Part shown: piece after piece, positions 24,919 to 33,277 of the stretch
How the letters are laid out: every line of letters starts with the position of its first letter
Numbering within the stretch: position 1 is the stretch's first letter
NCBI GenBank assembly: GCA_007128045.1
Contig: SKYG01000294.1
Location: forward strand, 1-38,489
From: Bacteroidales bacterium
GTDB taxonomy: Bacteria; Bacteroidota; Bacteroidia; Bacteroidales; UBA7960
Length of the DNA: 38,489 nt
Direction: 5' to 3'
The notes under the pieces: generated by a model
Seen by the model: the letters and a program-made list of their open reading frames with translations, nothing else
The model's database searches: none
What the model was told of the DNA's origin: nothing
Made by a program: the position numbers and the translations under genes

Positions 24919-27807
24919 ATGCTAACAAATAACTTTATAGACCGGCACAATGGCCCCAACACACATGACAGGGAGAAGATGCTTAAGACAATTGGCCTGG
25001 ATGATATTGATGCACTAATCAATCAAACCATCCCTGCCACCATACGATTGAATAAAGCATTGGATTTGCCTGATGGTATGAACGAATTTGAGTTTATCAG
25101 CCATCTGAAAAAGATCGGATCAAAGAACAAGGTGTTTAAATCTTTTATTGGGATGGGTTATTATAACACGATTCTGCCGGGAGTAATTCAGCGAAACATT
25201 CTGGAGAATCCTGGCTGGTATACGGCCTATACCCCCTACCAGGCAGAGATATCTCAAGGCAGGCTTGAAGCATTGTTGAATTTCCAGACTGTCGTTTCTG
25301 AACTGACAGGCATGGAAATTGCCAATGCTTCTCTTCTCGATGAAGCGACGGCAGCAGCAGAAGCGATGATCATGCTATTTAACTCACGCTCCCGTGACGC
25401 CATCAAAAAGGGGGCAAACAAGTTCCTGGTATCTGACCGCTGCTTTCCGCAAACAATAGACGTGTTGAAGAACCGGGCTAAACCCTTAGGTATTGAGCTT
25501 TTGATTGAAGACCACCATCAGGCAGACCTTAGTGATGCCTTCTTTGGGGTCATGATTCAGTATCCAGACGGGTATGGACATATTGAAGACCATTCAGGCT
25601 TTGTTGAACAGGCAAAACGCGCTGATCTCCGGGTAGCTGTTGCGGCAGATCTGCTGAGTCTTACCATGCTTACCCCTCCGGGTGAGTGGGGTGCTGATGT
25701 AGTGGTAGGCTCATCACAAAGATTTGGGGTGCCGATGGGCTATGGAGGTCCACATGCGGCTTTCTTTGCCACCAGGGAAGAATTCAAACGTCAGGTTCCT
25801 GGTCGAATCATCGGTGTCTCCATCGACAAACAAGGGGCCAACGCCCTGCGTATGGCCTTGCAAACTCGCGAACAGCATATAAAGAGGGAACGCGCCACAT
25901 CAAATATATGTACCGCGCAGGCACTTCTGGCATCTATGGCGGCCATGTATGCCGTGTATCATGGCCCAAAAGGGCTGCAACAGATCGCCCGGCACATCAA
26001 TATCCTTACGGGTGTGCTTTCGCAGGAAATACAGCAATATGGTTATAAACAGCTTAATGAGAATTTCTTTGATACCATACTGATAGAAATGCCCGACAAT
26101 GTGTATACTGATAGTATCCGGCAAATGGCAGAAGAACGGATGATGAACTTCAGATACATAGACCAAAAGCATATAGGGATAAGCCTGGATGAGACCACCA
26201 CGCTCAATGATGTAAATGTTATGCTGGACGTTTTTGCCAGGGCGGCGACCAAAACCTTTCACACCTTTGTTTGCGACCCTGTTGAATGCGTGAAGATCAC
26301 CACGATACCACCAAAACTCAGACGTAAGAGCGATTTTCTGACTCACGAGGTGTTTAACACCTACCACTCCGAAACTGATATGATGCGGTACCTGAAGAAG
26401 CTGGAAAACCGGGACCTCGCGCTGAACCGCACCATGATACCCCTCGGCTCGTGCACCATGAAGCTGAATGCAGCATCAGAGATGTTTGGCTTAAGCTGGC
26501 CTGAATTCAACAGCATCCATCCTTTTGTGCCTGCCAGCCAGGCCGATGGTTACCTGGAGCTGATCCGGCAACTGGAAAAAGACTTATGTGAAATCACGGG
26601 ATTTGCCGCCTTGTCGTTTATGCCTAACTCAGGTGCCTCCGGTGAATACACCGGCCTCATGGTTATCCGGGCCTACCATGAAAGCCGGGGTGAATCACAC
26701 AGAAATGTGACCCTGATTCCCTCCTCTGCCCACGGAACCAATCCGGCAAGTGCCGTTATGGCAGGGATGAAAGTGGTTGTAGTAACATGCGATGAGAACG
26801 GCAACATCGACATGAATGACCTTAAAGTGAAAGCAGAGCAGCATAAAGACAACCTGGCAGCCATCATGGTCACCTACCCGTCAACCCATGGAGTCTTTGA
26901 AGAGGAAATCCTGGAGCTCACCAGCGTCATCCATGAATATGGCGGACAGGTTTATATGGATGGGGCCAATATGAATGCCCAGGTGGGCCTGACCAATCCG
27001 GCTATTTGTGGTGCCGATGTGTGCCATCTGAACCTTCACAAGACCTTTGCCATACCGCATGGTGGCGGCGGTCCCGGCGTTGGCCCGATCGGGGTTGCCA
27101 GCCACCTGGTACAGTTCCTTCCCAACCATCCATTATTTAAAACTGGCGGCGAGAACGGCATACATGCCGTGGCAGCAGCACCATTTGGCAGTGCCCTGAT
27201 CCTGACCATCACTTATGGATACATCAAATTACTGGGAGGCGATGGGCTTACAGAAGCTACAAAGGTAGCTATCCTGAGCACCAACTACCTGAAGAAAGCA
27301 TTGGAGAACGATTATAAGGTGCTGTATACTGGTAAGAATGGATGGGCTGCCCATGAAATGATCCTCGACTGTAACCCATTCAAACGGCAAGTGTCGGTCG
27401 ATGCCATCGACATTGCCAAACGATTGATGGACTACGGATTCCATGCACCCACCGTGGCCTTCCCTGTACCTGGAACACTGATGGTAGAACCCACTGAAAG
27501 CGAGCCCTTATCCGAGCTTAACAGATTCATTGAGGCCATGAAGTCTATCCGCAATGAAATAAGAGAGATAGAAGAAGGAAAGGCTGACCAGGAAAACAAC
27601 GTAATAAAGAATGCTCCGCATACTGCAGAAATGGTAATCACCAGCAACTGGAACAAACCATACAGCCGGGAAAAAGCAGCCTTCCCCATGCCCTGGTCTA
27701 AAGAAATGAAGTACTTTACTCCGGTCACAAGAATAGACGATGCCTATGGCGACCGCAACCTGGTATGCACCTGCGAGCCTATCGAAAGCTACAGCACTGG
27801 ACACTGA
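24919..27807 (+). CDS. gcvP: Glycine dehydrogenase (decarboxylating), P protein
   Basis: A 962-residue PLP enzyme of the glycine cleavage system, releasing CO2 from glycine and passing the aminomethyl group to the H protein. Seen: N-terminal FIDRHNGPNTHDREKML, PYQAEISQGRLEALLNFQT, GAVLG-type fold marks such as QRFGVPMGYGGPHAAFFA, LGSCTMKLNAASEM, and the PLP-lysine motif NLHKTFAIPHGGGGPGVGP (Lys708). It is one long chain containing both halves, like the E. coli protein, not the split alpha/beta form. gcvT and gcvH are not in the window; lpdA at 2694 could supply the L protein. No TAnnTTTG box was found in the 193-bp upstream spacer. Confidence 0.97.
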   Translation: MLTNNFIDRHNGPNTHDREKMLKTIGLDDIDALINQTIPATIRLNKALDLPDGMNEFEFISHLKKIGSKNKVFKSFIGMGYYNTILPGVIQRNILENPGWYTAYTPYQAEISQGRLEALLNFQTVVSELTGMEIANASLLDEATAAAEAMIMLFNSRSRDAIKKGANKFLVSDRCFPQTIDVLKNRAKPLGIELLIEDHHQADLSDAFFGVMIQYPDGYGHIEDHSGFVEQAKRADLRVAVAADLLSLTMLTPPGEWGADVVVGSSQRFGVPMGYGGPHAAFFATREEFKRQVPGRIIGVSIDKQGANALRMALQTREQHIKRERATSNICTAQALLASMAAMYAVYHGPKGLQQIARHINILTGVLSQEIQQYGYKQLNENFFDTILIEMPDNVYTDSIRQMAEERMMNFRYIDQKHIGISLDETTTLNDVNVMLDVFARAATKTFHTFVCDPVECVKITTIPPKLRRKSDFLTHEVFNTYHSETDMMRYLKKLENRDLALNRTMIPLGSCTMKLNAASEMFGLSWPEFNSIHPFVPASQADGYLELIRQLEKDLCEITGFAALSFMPNSGASGEYTGLMVIRAYHESRGESHRNVTLIPSSAHGTNPASAVMAGMKVVVVTCDENGNIDMNDLKVKAEQHKDNLAAIMVTYPSTHGVFEEEILELTSVIHEYGGQVYMDGANMNAQVGLTNPAICGADVCHLNLHKTFAIPHGGGGPGVGPIGVASHLVQFLPNHPLFKTGGENGIHAVAAAPFGSALILTITYGYIKLLGGDGLTEATKVAILSTNYLKKALENDYKVLYTGKNGWAAHEMILDCNPFKRQVSVDAIDIAKRLMDYGFHAPTVAFPVPGTLMVEPTESEPLSELNRFIEAMKSIRNEIREIEEGKADQENNVIKNAPHTAEMVITSNWNKPYSREKAAFPMPWSKEMKYFTPVTRIDDAYGDRNLVCTCEPIESYSTGH

Positions 27808-27817
27808 TTCACAAGTC

Positions 27818-27948
27818 AAAAGGTCGGAAGGTCGAAGGTCGAAGGTCTGAAGGTCTGAAGGTCTGAAGGTCTGAAGGTCTGAAAGTCTGAAGGTCGAAGG
27901 TCGAAAGGTCGAAGGTCGAAAGGTCGAAGGTCGAAGGTCGGAAGGTCT
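27818..27948. repeat. TGAAGGTC / GAAGGTC tandem array
   Basis: About 130 bp of head-to-tail units mixing an 8-bp form (TGAAGGTC) with 7-bp forms (GAAGGTC). Related phrases on either strand occur upstream of hppA (32458-32500), upstream of the MurU-like gene and upstream of folA. Confidence 0.9.
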
Positions 27949-27960
27949 ATGCATCTGTAG

Positions 27961-27980
27961 GGGCGAAAAACCTTTCGCCC
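27961..27980. repeat. Perfect 8-bp hairpin GGGCGAAA-AACC-TTTCGCCC
   Basis: An exact inverted repeat with a 4-nt loop, 153 bp after the gcvP stop. There is no U-tract, so it is a poor intrinsic terminator; it looks more like a dispersed palindromic element. Confidence 0.75.
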
Positions 27981-28078
27981 ACGATTCAAAGTCATCGACA
28001 GTCTATAGAAATACCCATGACCAATGTCAACAAACAAATCTTTACGTGGTAAATTGTCTCGGCGTGACTTTACGCATC

Positions 28079-28208
28079 ACTCGGCGTGACTCTGCGGTTA
28101 AAAAACCATGAGCCAGCGCCCTCTGCGAATAACTCGGCGTGACTCTGCGGTTAAAAAACCATGAGCCAGCGCCCTCTGCGAATAACTCCGCGGCACTCTG
28201 CGGTTAAA
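28079..28208. repeat. 53-bp direct repeat, two full copies plus partial copies
   Basis: Copies at 28079-28131 and 28132-28184 are identical, beginning ACTCGGCGTGACTCTGCGG. A shorter diverged copy follows to 28208 and a fragment precedes (from about 28057). There is no unique spacer between copies, so this is not a CRISPR. Confidence 0.9.
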
Positions 28209-28312
28209 GTAACCTGGTAACCCGAAGCGAAGCGAAGATCCCGATTTATCAGGACGGCAACTTCGTAACTTTGTAAACTCACAACCCGTAACTCGCGTTC
28301 AGCAGACCGAAA

Positions 28313-30112
28313 CTAGCTATCCTTCTGTTGCTGATACAGAAACCGTTTGATTTTTTTCGTGGGGGTCTTTTCGAAGGGTTCATCCTGTTCTTCAACAATG
28401 GCAACCTTTGAGAACCTATTCAGCCGTTCATTTACCCTCTGTTTGATTTCATTAAGACGATCAAACACCTTTTGCCGCGACTCTTCATACATTTGTTCTG
28501 CCGAGTCCTTCATGTCTTGATAGCTTTGGCCGGCTGATTCCCTGATCTCCTGATAGCTCTGGCCAGCCGACTCCTTAAATTCCTGATAACTTTTCTCTGC
28601 CTTGGTTTTCAGTTCATGGTAGCGCTGGTCTATATCTTCGTAATTCAGGTGTATTCTGGCCACCAGCTTGCCCTTAATTTCATATACCAATGATTCAAGA
28701 ACCTGATGTTCACTATTGATAACAGCCTCAATATCTTCGGGATAAATATTCTCCCCGGAGGCACTGATGATAATATTTTTCAGGCGGCCTTTGATAAACA
28801 GATAGCCGTCCTCATCAAAATTTCCGAGATCACCTGTTTTAAACCACCCATCATCAGTAAACACTTCTTGTGTAAGTTCAGGCTCTTTGTAATAACCAAT
28901 CATCACGTTGGGGCCTCTGGCAATGATCTCCCCTTCACCTGTTTGCGGGTCAGGGTTCAGGATTTTTATCTCCTGGTTGGGGAGGTTAAAACCGGTAGAA
29001 CGATATTTAGTAATTTTAGGACCGCATCCGGCAAGAAGCGGTGAGGTTTCTGTCAATCCATAACCTATGGCATAAGGAAACCCTGCGTCCCTTAAAAACA
29101 ATTCAGTGGCAGCGTCAAGCTTGGCACCACCAATGCCAAAGAAATGCAACTTGCCTCCAAAAGCTTTGTAAATCTTTTTACCAGCCATCTTATGAAAGAA
29201 CTTACGGGCTGGCTTGAATTTGCCCAGTGTTCTCATTACAGGACTTCCTGTGAGCTTGGGTAATACCCTGTTCTGATATACCTTTTCGATGATTAACGGA
29301 ACCGTAAGCATCATGGTGGGCTTTACCTTCTCCATGGCGGGGAGCAGAACAGCAGGTGTAGGCAGCTTGTCCAGGTAATATACCGAAGCTCCTGTCATAA
29401 AAGGGATCAGAAAGCCAATGGTGCACTCATAGGTGTGAGGCAAAGGCAGCACGGACAACAGCCTGTCTTCTACAGAAACAATTTGAATGCCGAGGGTGTT
29501 AACTGCATTGGAGAGTAGATTCCGGTGACTAAGCATCACCCCTTTGGGCGTGCCGGTAGTGCCTGAAGTATACAGAATTGCCGCGAGGTCTTCTTCCTGG
29601 GGATATGTAGCAGCATCTCTAACAGCAGCTTTGGCAGTTGGTTTTTGTCTGCTGGCAGGTGAAATGGTGCCACTAAGTTCCAAACTGCCCAGGCTGATTT
29701 CGCTCAGATCATCAAGCAGGATGGCTGCCTGAAGGGTTTCGGGCAGTTCCTGACGGATCTTATCTGCCTGTTTTTCACTTATGATGATGGTTTTTGCTTC
29801 GCTATGTGCAAGAATCTTAACAACCTCTGGAGTACTGAAATCAGTCAGTATAGGAACTATAACGGCTCCCATAGCAGTTACTGCAAGATAGGCAACCCCC
29901 CAGTTGGGCATATTCTGACTGAGCAGGGCAACACGATCTCCGTGTTGAACTCCTTGAGCCACTAAGAGTGACTGTAAGCTCTCTATCAACAATTTAACAT
30001 CGCCATATGTCAGGGGTTCTTTACCGACAAACGACAAGGCAGGTCTGTCAGCATACAACTCCACGCTGTTTTCAAGCAGGGCGTGAAATGTGAGATGTTT
30101 AGGGATGTTCAT
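28313..30112 (-). CDS. AMP-forming long-chain acyl-CoA synthetase with internal repeats
   Basis: A 599-residue adenylating enzyme that would activate fatty acids to acyl-CoA. Seen: the P-loop AAILYTSGTTGTPKGVMLSH, AIGYGLTETSPLLAGCGP, the DGWFKTGDLGNFDEDGYLFI hinge region, GRLKNIIISASGENIYPEDI, and C-terminal KTPTKKIKRFLY with its catalytic lysine. ATG 30112 is preferred over a TTG at 30133, which falls inside the -7 box. Residues about 505-547 hold four 11-residue repeats (SYQEFKESAGQ type) inserted in the C-terminal domain, predicted helical and highly charged. I infer a coiled-coil or membrane-surface helix; function unknown. Confidence 0.9.
   Translation of the reverse strand: MNIPKHLTFHALLENSVELYADRPALSFVGKEPLTYGDVKLLIESLQSLLVAQGVQHGDRVALLSQNMPNWGVAYLAVTAMGAVIVPILTDFSTPEVVKILAHSEAKTIIISEKQADKIRQELPETLQAAILLDDLSEISLGSLELSGTISPASRQKPTAKAAVRDAATYPQEEDLAAILYTSGTTGTPKGVMLSHRNLLSNAVNTLGIQIVSVEDRLLSVLPLPHTYECTIGFLIPFMTGASVYYLDKLPTPAVLLPAMEKVKPTMMLTVPLIIEKVYQNRVLPKLTGSPVMRTLGKFKPARKFFHKMAGKKIYKAFGGKLHFFGIGGAKLDAATELFLRDAGFPYAIGYGLTETSPLLAGCGPKITKYRSTGFNLPNQEIKILNPDPQTGEGEIIARGPNVMIGYYKEPELTQEVFTDDGWFKTGDLGNFDEDGYLFIKGRLKNIIISASGENIYPEDIEAVINSEHQVLESLVYEIKGKLVARIHLNYEDIDQRYHELKTKAEKSYQEFKESAGQSYQEIRESAGQSYQDMKDSAEQMYEESRQKVFDRLNEIKQRVNERLNRFSKVAIVEEQDEPFEKTPTKKIKRFLYQQQKDS
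28480..28602. repeat. 33-bp coding repeats inside acyl-CoA synthetase
   Basis: The DNA shows a 33-bp period: TGATAGCTTTGGCCGGCTGA and TGATAGCTCTGGCCAGCCGA begin the two best copies, at 28518 and 28551, with degenerate copies on each side. They encode the SAGQSYQ-type 11-residue repeats. Because 33 is a multiple of 3, unit gain or loss keeps the frame. Confidence 0.85.
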
Positions 30113-30130
30113 GCTATACCTATTTGGGTA

Positions 30131-30138
30131 CAAAGGTA
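30131..30138 (-). promoter_or_regulatory. Candidate -7 box (TACCTTTG) for acyl-CoA synthetase
   Basis: The minus strand reads TACCTTTG, an exact TAnnTTTG match 18 nt before ATG 30112, implying a very short leader. It argues against the upstream TTG start. Confidence 0.5.
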
Positions 30139-30220
30139 CGCTTTTTTAAGGGCTTTGCACTCACAAATAAATATAAACGAGCGTATAAGATTGTCTTACT
30201 GTGTTTCCCTGGATACTCCC

Positions 30221-32422
30221 TTATAATATTGAATAGGCTACCGCCAATCCTACGGTAACTACTGAGGCCATGACCATCAGTTTTATCAGGATGTTAAGGC
30301 TTGGGCCGGAGGTATCTTTGAATGGGTCTCCTACGGTATCTCCGACAACGGCAGCTTTGTGGTTTTCGGAGCCTTTGCCGCCAAGGTGGCCTTCTTCGAT
30401 ATATTTCTTGGCATTATCCCATGCCCCGCCGGCGTTAGCCATGAATATGGCCAGGGCAAAACCGCTGGTAATGGTTCCTACCAGCAAGCCGGTAACACCT
30501 GCCACACCAAAAATTAGTCCGACCACTACAGGGATCAACAAGGCAACGAATGAAGGCAACATCATCTCTCTCTGGGCAGCCTTGGTGGATATGGCAACGC
30601 AGCGGGCATAATCAGGTTCTGCTGTACCCTCCATGATGCCGGCAATTTCACGGAATTGCCGTCTTACTTCATCGACCATTTTCTGTGCTGCCCTTCCAAC
30701 GGCATTCATGGTCATCCCACTAAAGAGAAAAACCGCCATGACACCCAGGAAAACGCCTACAATAACTTTTGGGTTCATCAGGTTGATCTCATAATGATAA
30801 ATGAAGTCGATAAATGTGGCATGCTGAGCCTGCACGGCACCTTCCTTCCCGTTAATAGCAAATTCAGGCATATTTAAGAATTCGACAAACATGATCTTCA
30901 CCTCTTCAATATAAGCGGCAAGTAATGCCAGAGCCGTCAGTGCTGCGCTTCCGATAGCGAACCCTTTGCCAGTAGCTGCGGTAGTATTTCCAAGGGCATC
31001 GAGGGCATCGGTACGTCGTCGCACTTCCGGACTAAGCTTACTCATCTCGGCATTTCCTCCGGCATTGTCGGCTATGGGTCCATAGGCATCAGTAGCCAGG
31101 GTAATCCCTAAAGTAGAAAGCATCCCGACGGCGGCGATACCGATCCCATACAGTCCATAGCTCAGGCCTGACACATGAAAAGAAAAGCCCGTGGCAAACA
31201 GATAAGACATGGTAATGGCTACGGCAATAATGGTAAGCGGTATAGATGCGGATATCAGTCCTGTTCCAATACCATTGATAATCACTGTTGCCGGGCCGGT
31301 AGTGCTGGCTTCGGCAATTTTTCGTGTGGGAAAGTAGGAGGAGGCTGTAAAAAACTCCGTGCTCTGGCCGATGGCTATACCAGCAAGAAGACCTGTCAGT
31401 ATCGAGCCCCATATTCCTATATAGTTGGGAATATTCAACAGGTACAGGATGGCCAATGAGAACACCACGATAAGTGCTGCGCTGAAGTTTACGCCAAGGC
31501 CCAGCGCCTTAAGTAGTTTTTTCTGGGATGCGCCCTCATCGGTTTTCACCAGATAGATGCCAATGATAGATAAGATGATGCCAACGGCTGCGATCAGCAT
31601 GGGGGCCATCACCACATTGATCGCTATGGCAGGCTGAGCAAGAAAGGCAGCAGCGCCAAGCGCAGCGGTGGCCAGTATGGAGCCACAGTAAGACTCATAC
31701 AGGTCGGCACCCATGCCAGCCACGTCACCCACATTATCACCCACATTATCCGCTATAGTAGCCGGATTTCGCGGGTCATCCTCAGGTATTCCGGCCTCTA
31801 TCTTTCCGACAAGGTCTGCCCCTACATCAGCAGCTTTGGTGAATATTCCCCCGCCAACACGTGCAAACAGGGCCTGTGTTGAGGCTCCCATCCCGAATGT
31901 CAGCATCGTAGTAGTAATGATCAGGAGATTATGTGTGCTTTCAGCTGCCGGGTATACCAGGTTCAACACAATAAACCAGGCTGAGATATCAAGAAGTCCT
32001 AAGCCAACAACAACAAGACCCATTACAGCACCACTACGGAAAGATACCTTCAGTCCCTCGTTCAACGAAACGCTGGCTGCCATAGCTGCGCGTGCTGAAG
32101 CATAGGTCGCCGTCTTCATCCCAATAAAACCAGCCAATGCCGAGAAAAAACCACCGGTGAGAAACGCAAAAGGCACCCAGGGATTCTGTACACCAAGGCC
32201 ATATGCCATGAAACTGAATATCACTGTGATGGCCATAAACACAAGAAAAACTATTTTGTATTGCTGTCGCAAATAGGCTGCCGCTCCTTCCCGGACATGC
32301 AACGCAATTTTCCTCATCATAGCTGATCCTTCATCATAACCCAGCATTTGCTTAAAAAACACATACGCAAATACCAACGCCAGTATAGCACTGGCCGGTG
32401 CCAACCAAAATATAACAGGCAT
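30221..32422 (-). CDS. hppA: Membrane-bound ion-translocating pyrophosphatase
   Basis: A 733-residue integral membrane protein with about 16 hydrophobic segments that couples PPi hydrolysis to cation export. Seen: the acidic catalytic run AADVGADLVGKIEAGIPEDD followed by DNVGDNVGDVAGMGADLYES, ATDAYGPIADNAGGNAEMS, and near the C-terminus KAAVVGDTVGDPFKDTSGPS. The segment GNTTAATGKGFAIG (about residue 480) has Ala where K+-independent enzymes have Lys, so this should be the K+-dependent class. That class contains H+-, Na+- and dual Na+/H+-pumping members, and pump specificity cannot be settled by eye. A strong Shine-Dalgarno site precedes the ATG. Confidence 0.95.
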   Translation of the reverse strand: MPVIFWLAPASAILALVFAYVFFKQMLGYDEGSAMMRKIALHVREGAAAYLRQQYKIVFLVFMAITVIFSFMAYGLGVQNPWVPFAFLTGGFFSALAGFIGMKTATYASARAAMAASVSLNEGLKVSFRSGAVMGLVVVGLGLLDISAWFIVLNLVYPAAESTHNLLIITTTMLTFGMGASTQALFARVGGGIFTKAADVGADLVGKIEAGIPEDDPRNPATIADNVGDNVGDVAGMGADLYESYCGSILATAALGAAAFLAQPAIAINVVMAPMLIAAVGIILSIIGIYLVKTDEGASQKKLLKALGLGVNFSAALIVVFSLAILYLLNIPNYIGIWGSILTGLLAGIAIGQSTEFFTASSYFPTRKIAEASTTGPATVIINGIGTGLISASIPLTIIAVAITMSYLFATGFSFHVSGLSYGLYGIGIAAVGMLSTLGITLATDAYGPIADNAGGNAEMSKLSPEVRRRTDALDALGNTTAATGKGFAIGSAALTALALLAAYIEEVKIMFVEFLNMPEFAINGKEGAVQAQHATFIDFIYHYEINLMNPKVIVGVFLGVMAVFLFSGMTMNAVGRAAQKMVDEVRRQFREIAGIMEGTAEPDYARCVAISTKAAQREMMLPSFVALLIPVVVGLIFGVAGVTGLLVGTITSGFALAIFMANAGGAWDNAKKYIEEGHLGGKGSENHKAAVVGDTVGDPFKDTSGPSLNILIKLMVMASVVTVGLAVAYSIL

Positions 32423-32427
32423 AATGA

Positions 32428-32434
32428 CCTCCTT
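32428..32434 (-). promoter_or_regulatory. Strong Shine-Dalgarno (AAGGAGG) of hppA
   Basis: The minus strand reads AAGGAGG, 5 nt before the hppA ATG. It is the clearest ribosome-binding site I see in a window whose other genes mostly lack one. Confidence 0.7.
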
Positions 32435-32457
32435 ATTTTAATAGATTAATGAATGAT

Positions 32458-32500
32458 GACCTTCGACCTTCGACCTTTGACATTCGGCTTTCGACATCTC
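32458..32500. repeat. GACCTTC phrase in hppA leader
   Basis: GACCTTCGACCTTCGACCTT followed by TGACATTCGGCTTTCGACAT is a short run of the same family as the AAGGTCG array at 27818, in the opposite orientation. Confidence 0.65.
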
Positions 32501-32512
32501 AACATATGGAAA

Positions 32513-32520
32513 CAAATTTA
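32513..32520 (-). promoter_or_regulatory. Candidate -7 box (TAAATTTG) for hppA
   Basis: The minus strand reads TAAATTTG, matching TAnnTTTG, about 90 nt before the hppA ATG. The -33 element is not clear. Confidence 0.35.
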
Positions 32521-32610
32521 TTAATTTATTTGGATTGACCACATACATAAAACTTAAAAATCAGTCGCTTTAAAACAGAGACCAGGCATGCTGTTGTAAA
32601 AAATTTATGT

Positions 32611-32618
32611 TATTTTTG
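32611..32618 (+). promoter_or_regulatory. Candidate -7 box (TATTTTTG) for BFN gene
   Basis: TATTTTTG matches TAnnTTTG, 57 nt before ATG 32676, and would serve the nuclease/nucleoside-transporter pair. The -33 element is weak. Confidence 0.4.
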
Positions 32619-32675
32619 TGACTGCTTCATAAAGCCAGGTGTTGAAAGATAGAAACTATCGAAACGATTGTCAAG

Positions 32676-33266
32676 ATGAAGAAAATCAAACTGGAGATAT
32701 TGGGAATTTCTTACAGTCAGTCGCAATCCGGCGCATATGCCCTGATACTGGGAGAGGCAGGAAAAAAACGCAGACTTCCGATCATTATCGGAAGCTTCGA
32801 GGCACAGGCTATAGCCATCGAACTGGAGAAGATGAAGCCCAGCAGACCTTTAACCCATGATCTGTTTAAAAATTTCGCCACCACGTTTAATATCGGCATC
32901 AAGGAAGTCATCATCTATAAATTCAGTGAGGGCATCTTTTTTGCCAAGCTGATTTGTTTCGATGGTGTCAAAGAAATGGAGATAGATTCAAGAACATCTG
33001 ATGCGGTAGCCATCGCAGTGCGTTTTAAGTGCCCCATTTATACTTATGAGTCCATACTTAAAGCGGCAGGTATAGTTTTGCAGGATGAGAACGAGCCGCT
33101 CGACCCGGAAACCATATCGGAGGAGCCTGAAGAAAAAGAAGGAGCCTATGCATCATTTACCCTTGGTGAGCTGGAGGCCATGCTACTTGCTGCCATAGAC
33201 GAAGAAGCATATGAAAAAGCATCCCGGATCCGGGATGAAATCAATATCCGGAAAAAAAAGAAATAA
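32676..33266 (+). CDS. Bifunctional nuclease (BFN/DUF151) domain protein with UVR motif
   Basis: A 196-residue two-module protein. Residues 1 to about 130 match the BFN/DUF151 family: LPIIIGSFEAQAIAIELEKM, PSRPLTHDLF, IDSRTSDAVAIAVRFKCPIY. After an acidic linker (EPEEKEG) the C-terminus carries a UVR-type helix pair, ELEAMLLAAIDEEAYEKASR, as in UvrB/UvrC and McsA. Known: a plant/bacterial BFN has been reported to have nuclease activity; the bacterial role is not well defined. Only 11 bp separate it from the nucleoside transporter gene, so an operon is likely. That pairing suggests nucleic-acid turnover, but this is inference. Confidence 0.9.
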   Translation: MKKIKLEILGISYSQSQSGAYALILGEAGKKRRLPIIIGSFEAQAIAIELEKMKPSRPLTHDLFKNFATTFNIGIKEVIIYKFSEGIFFAKLICFDGVKEMEIDSRTSDAVAIAVRFKCPIYTYESILKAAGIVLQDENEPLDPETISEEPEEKEGAYASFTLGELEAMLLAAIDEEAYEKASRIRDEINIRKKKK

Positions 33267-33277
33267 TCCCCAACAAC

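Larger units (their letters stand above)
27808..28312. other. 505-bp gene-free repeat region
   Basis: The only stretch above 300 bp without a gene. It holds, in order: an AAGGTC/TGAAGGTC array (27818-27948), a perfect hairpin (27961-27980), two and a half copies of a 53-bp repeat (28079-28208) and a GATCCCGATT-type composite element (28220-28300). Open frames here are low-complexity products of the repeats and not genes. It separates the converging gcvP and acyl-CoA synthetase genes. Confidence 0.9.

Noticed and set aside
27961..27980. Intrinsic terminator for gcvP
   Set aside because: The hairpin is perfect but has no following T-run and lies 153 bp after the stop, behind a repeat array.
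27508..28037. Minus-strand open frames rich in RPSDLQTF repeats
   Set aside because: They are translations of the 7/8-bp array; several frames stay open only because the unit lacks stops, and composition is unlike any protein.
28079..28208. Possible CRISPR array
   Set aside because: The two 53-bp copies abut directly with no unique spacers, and no cas gene is in the window.
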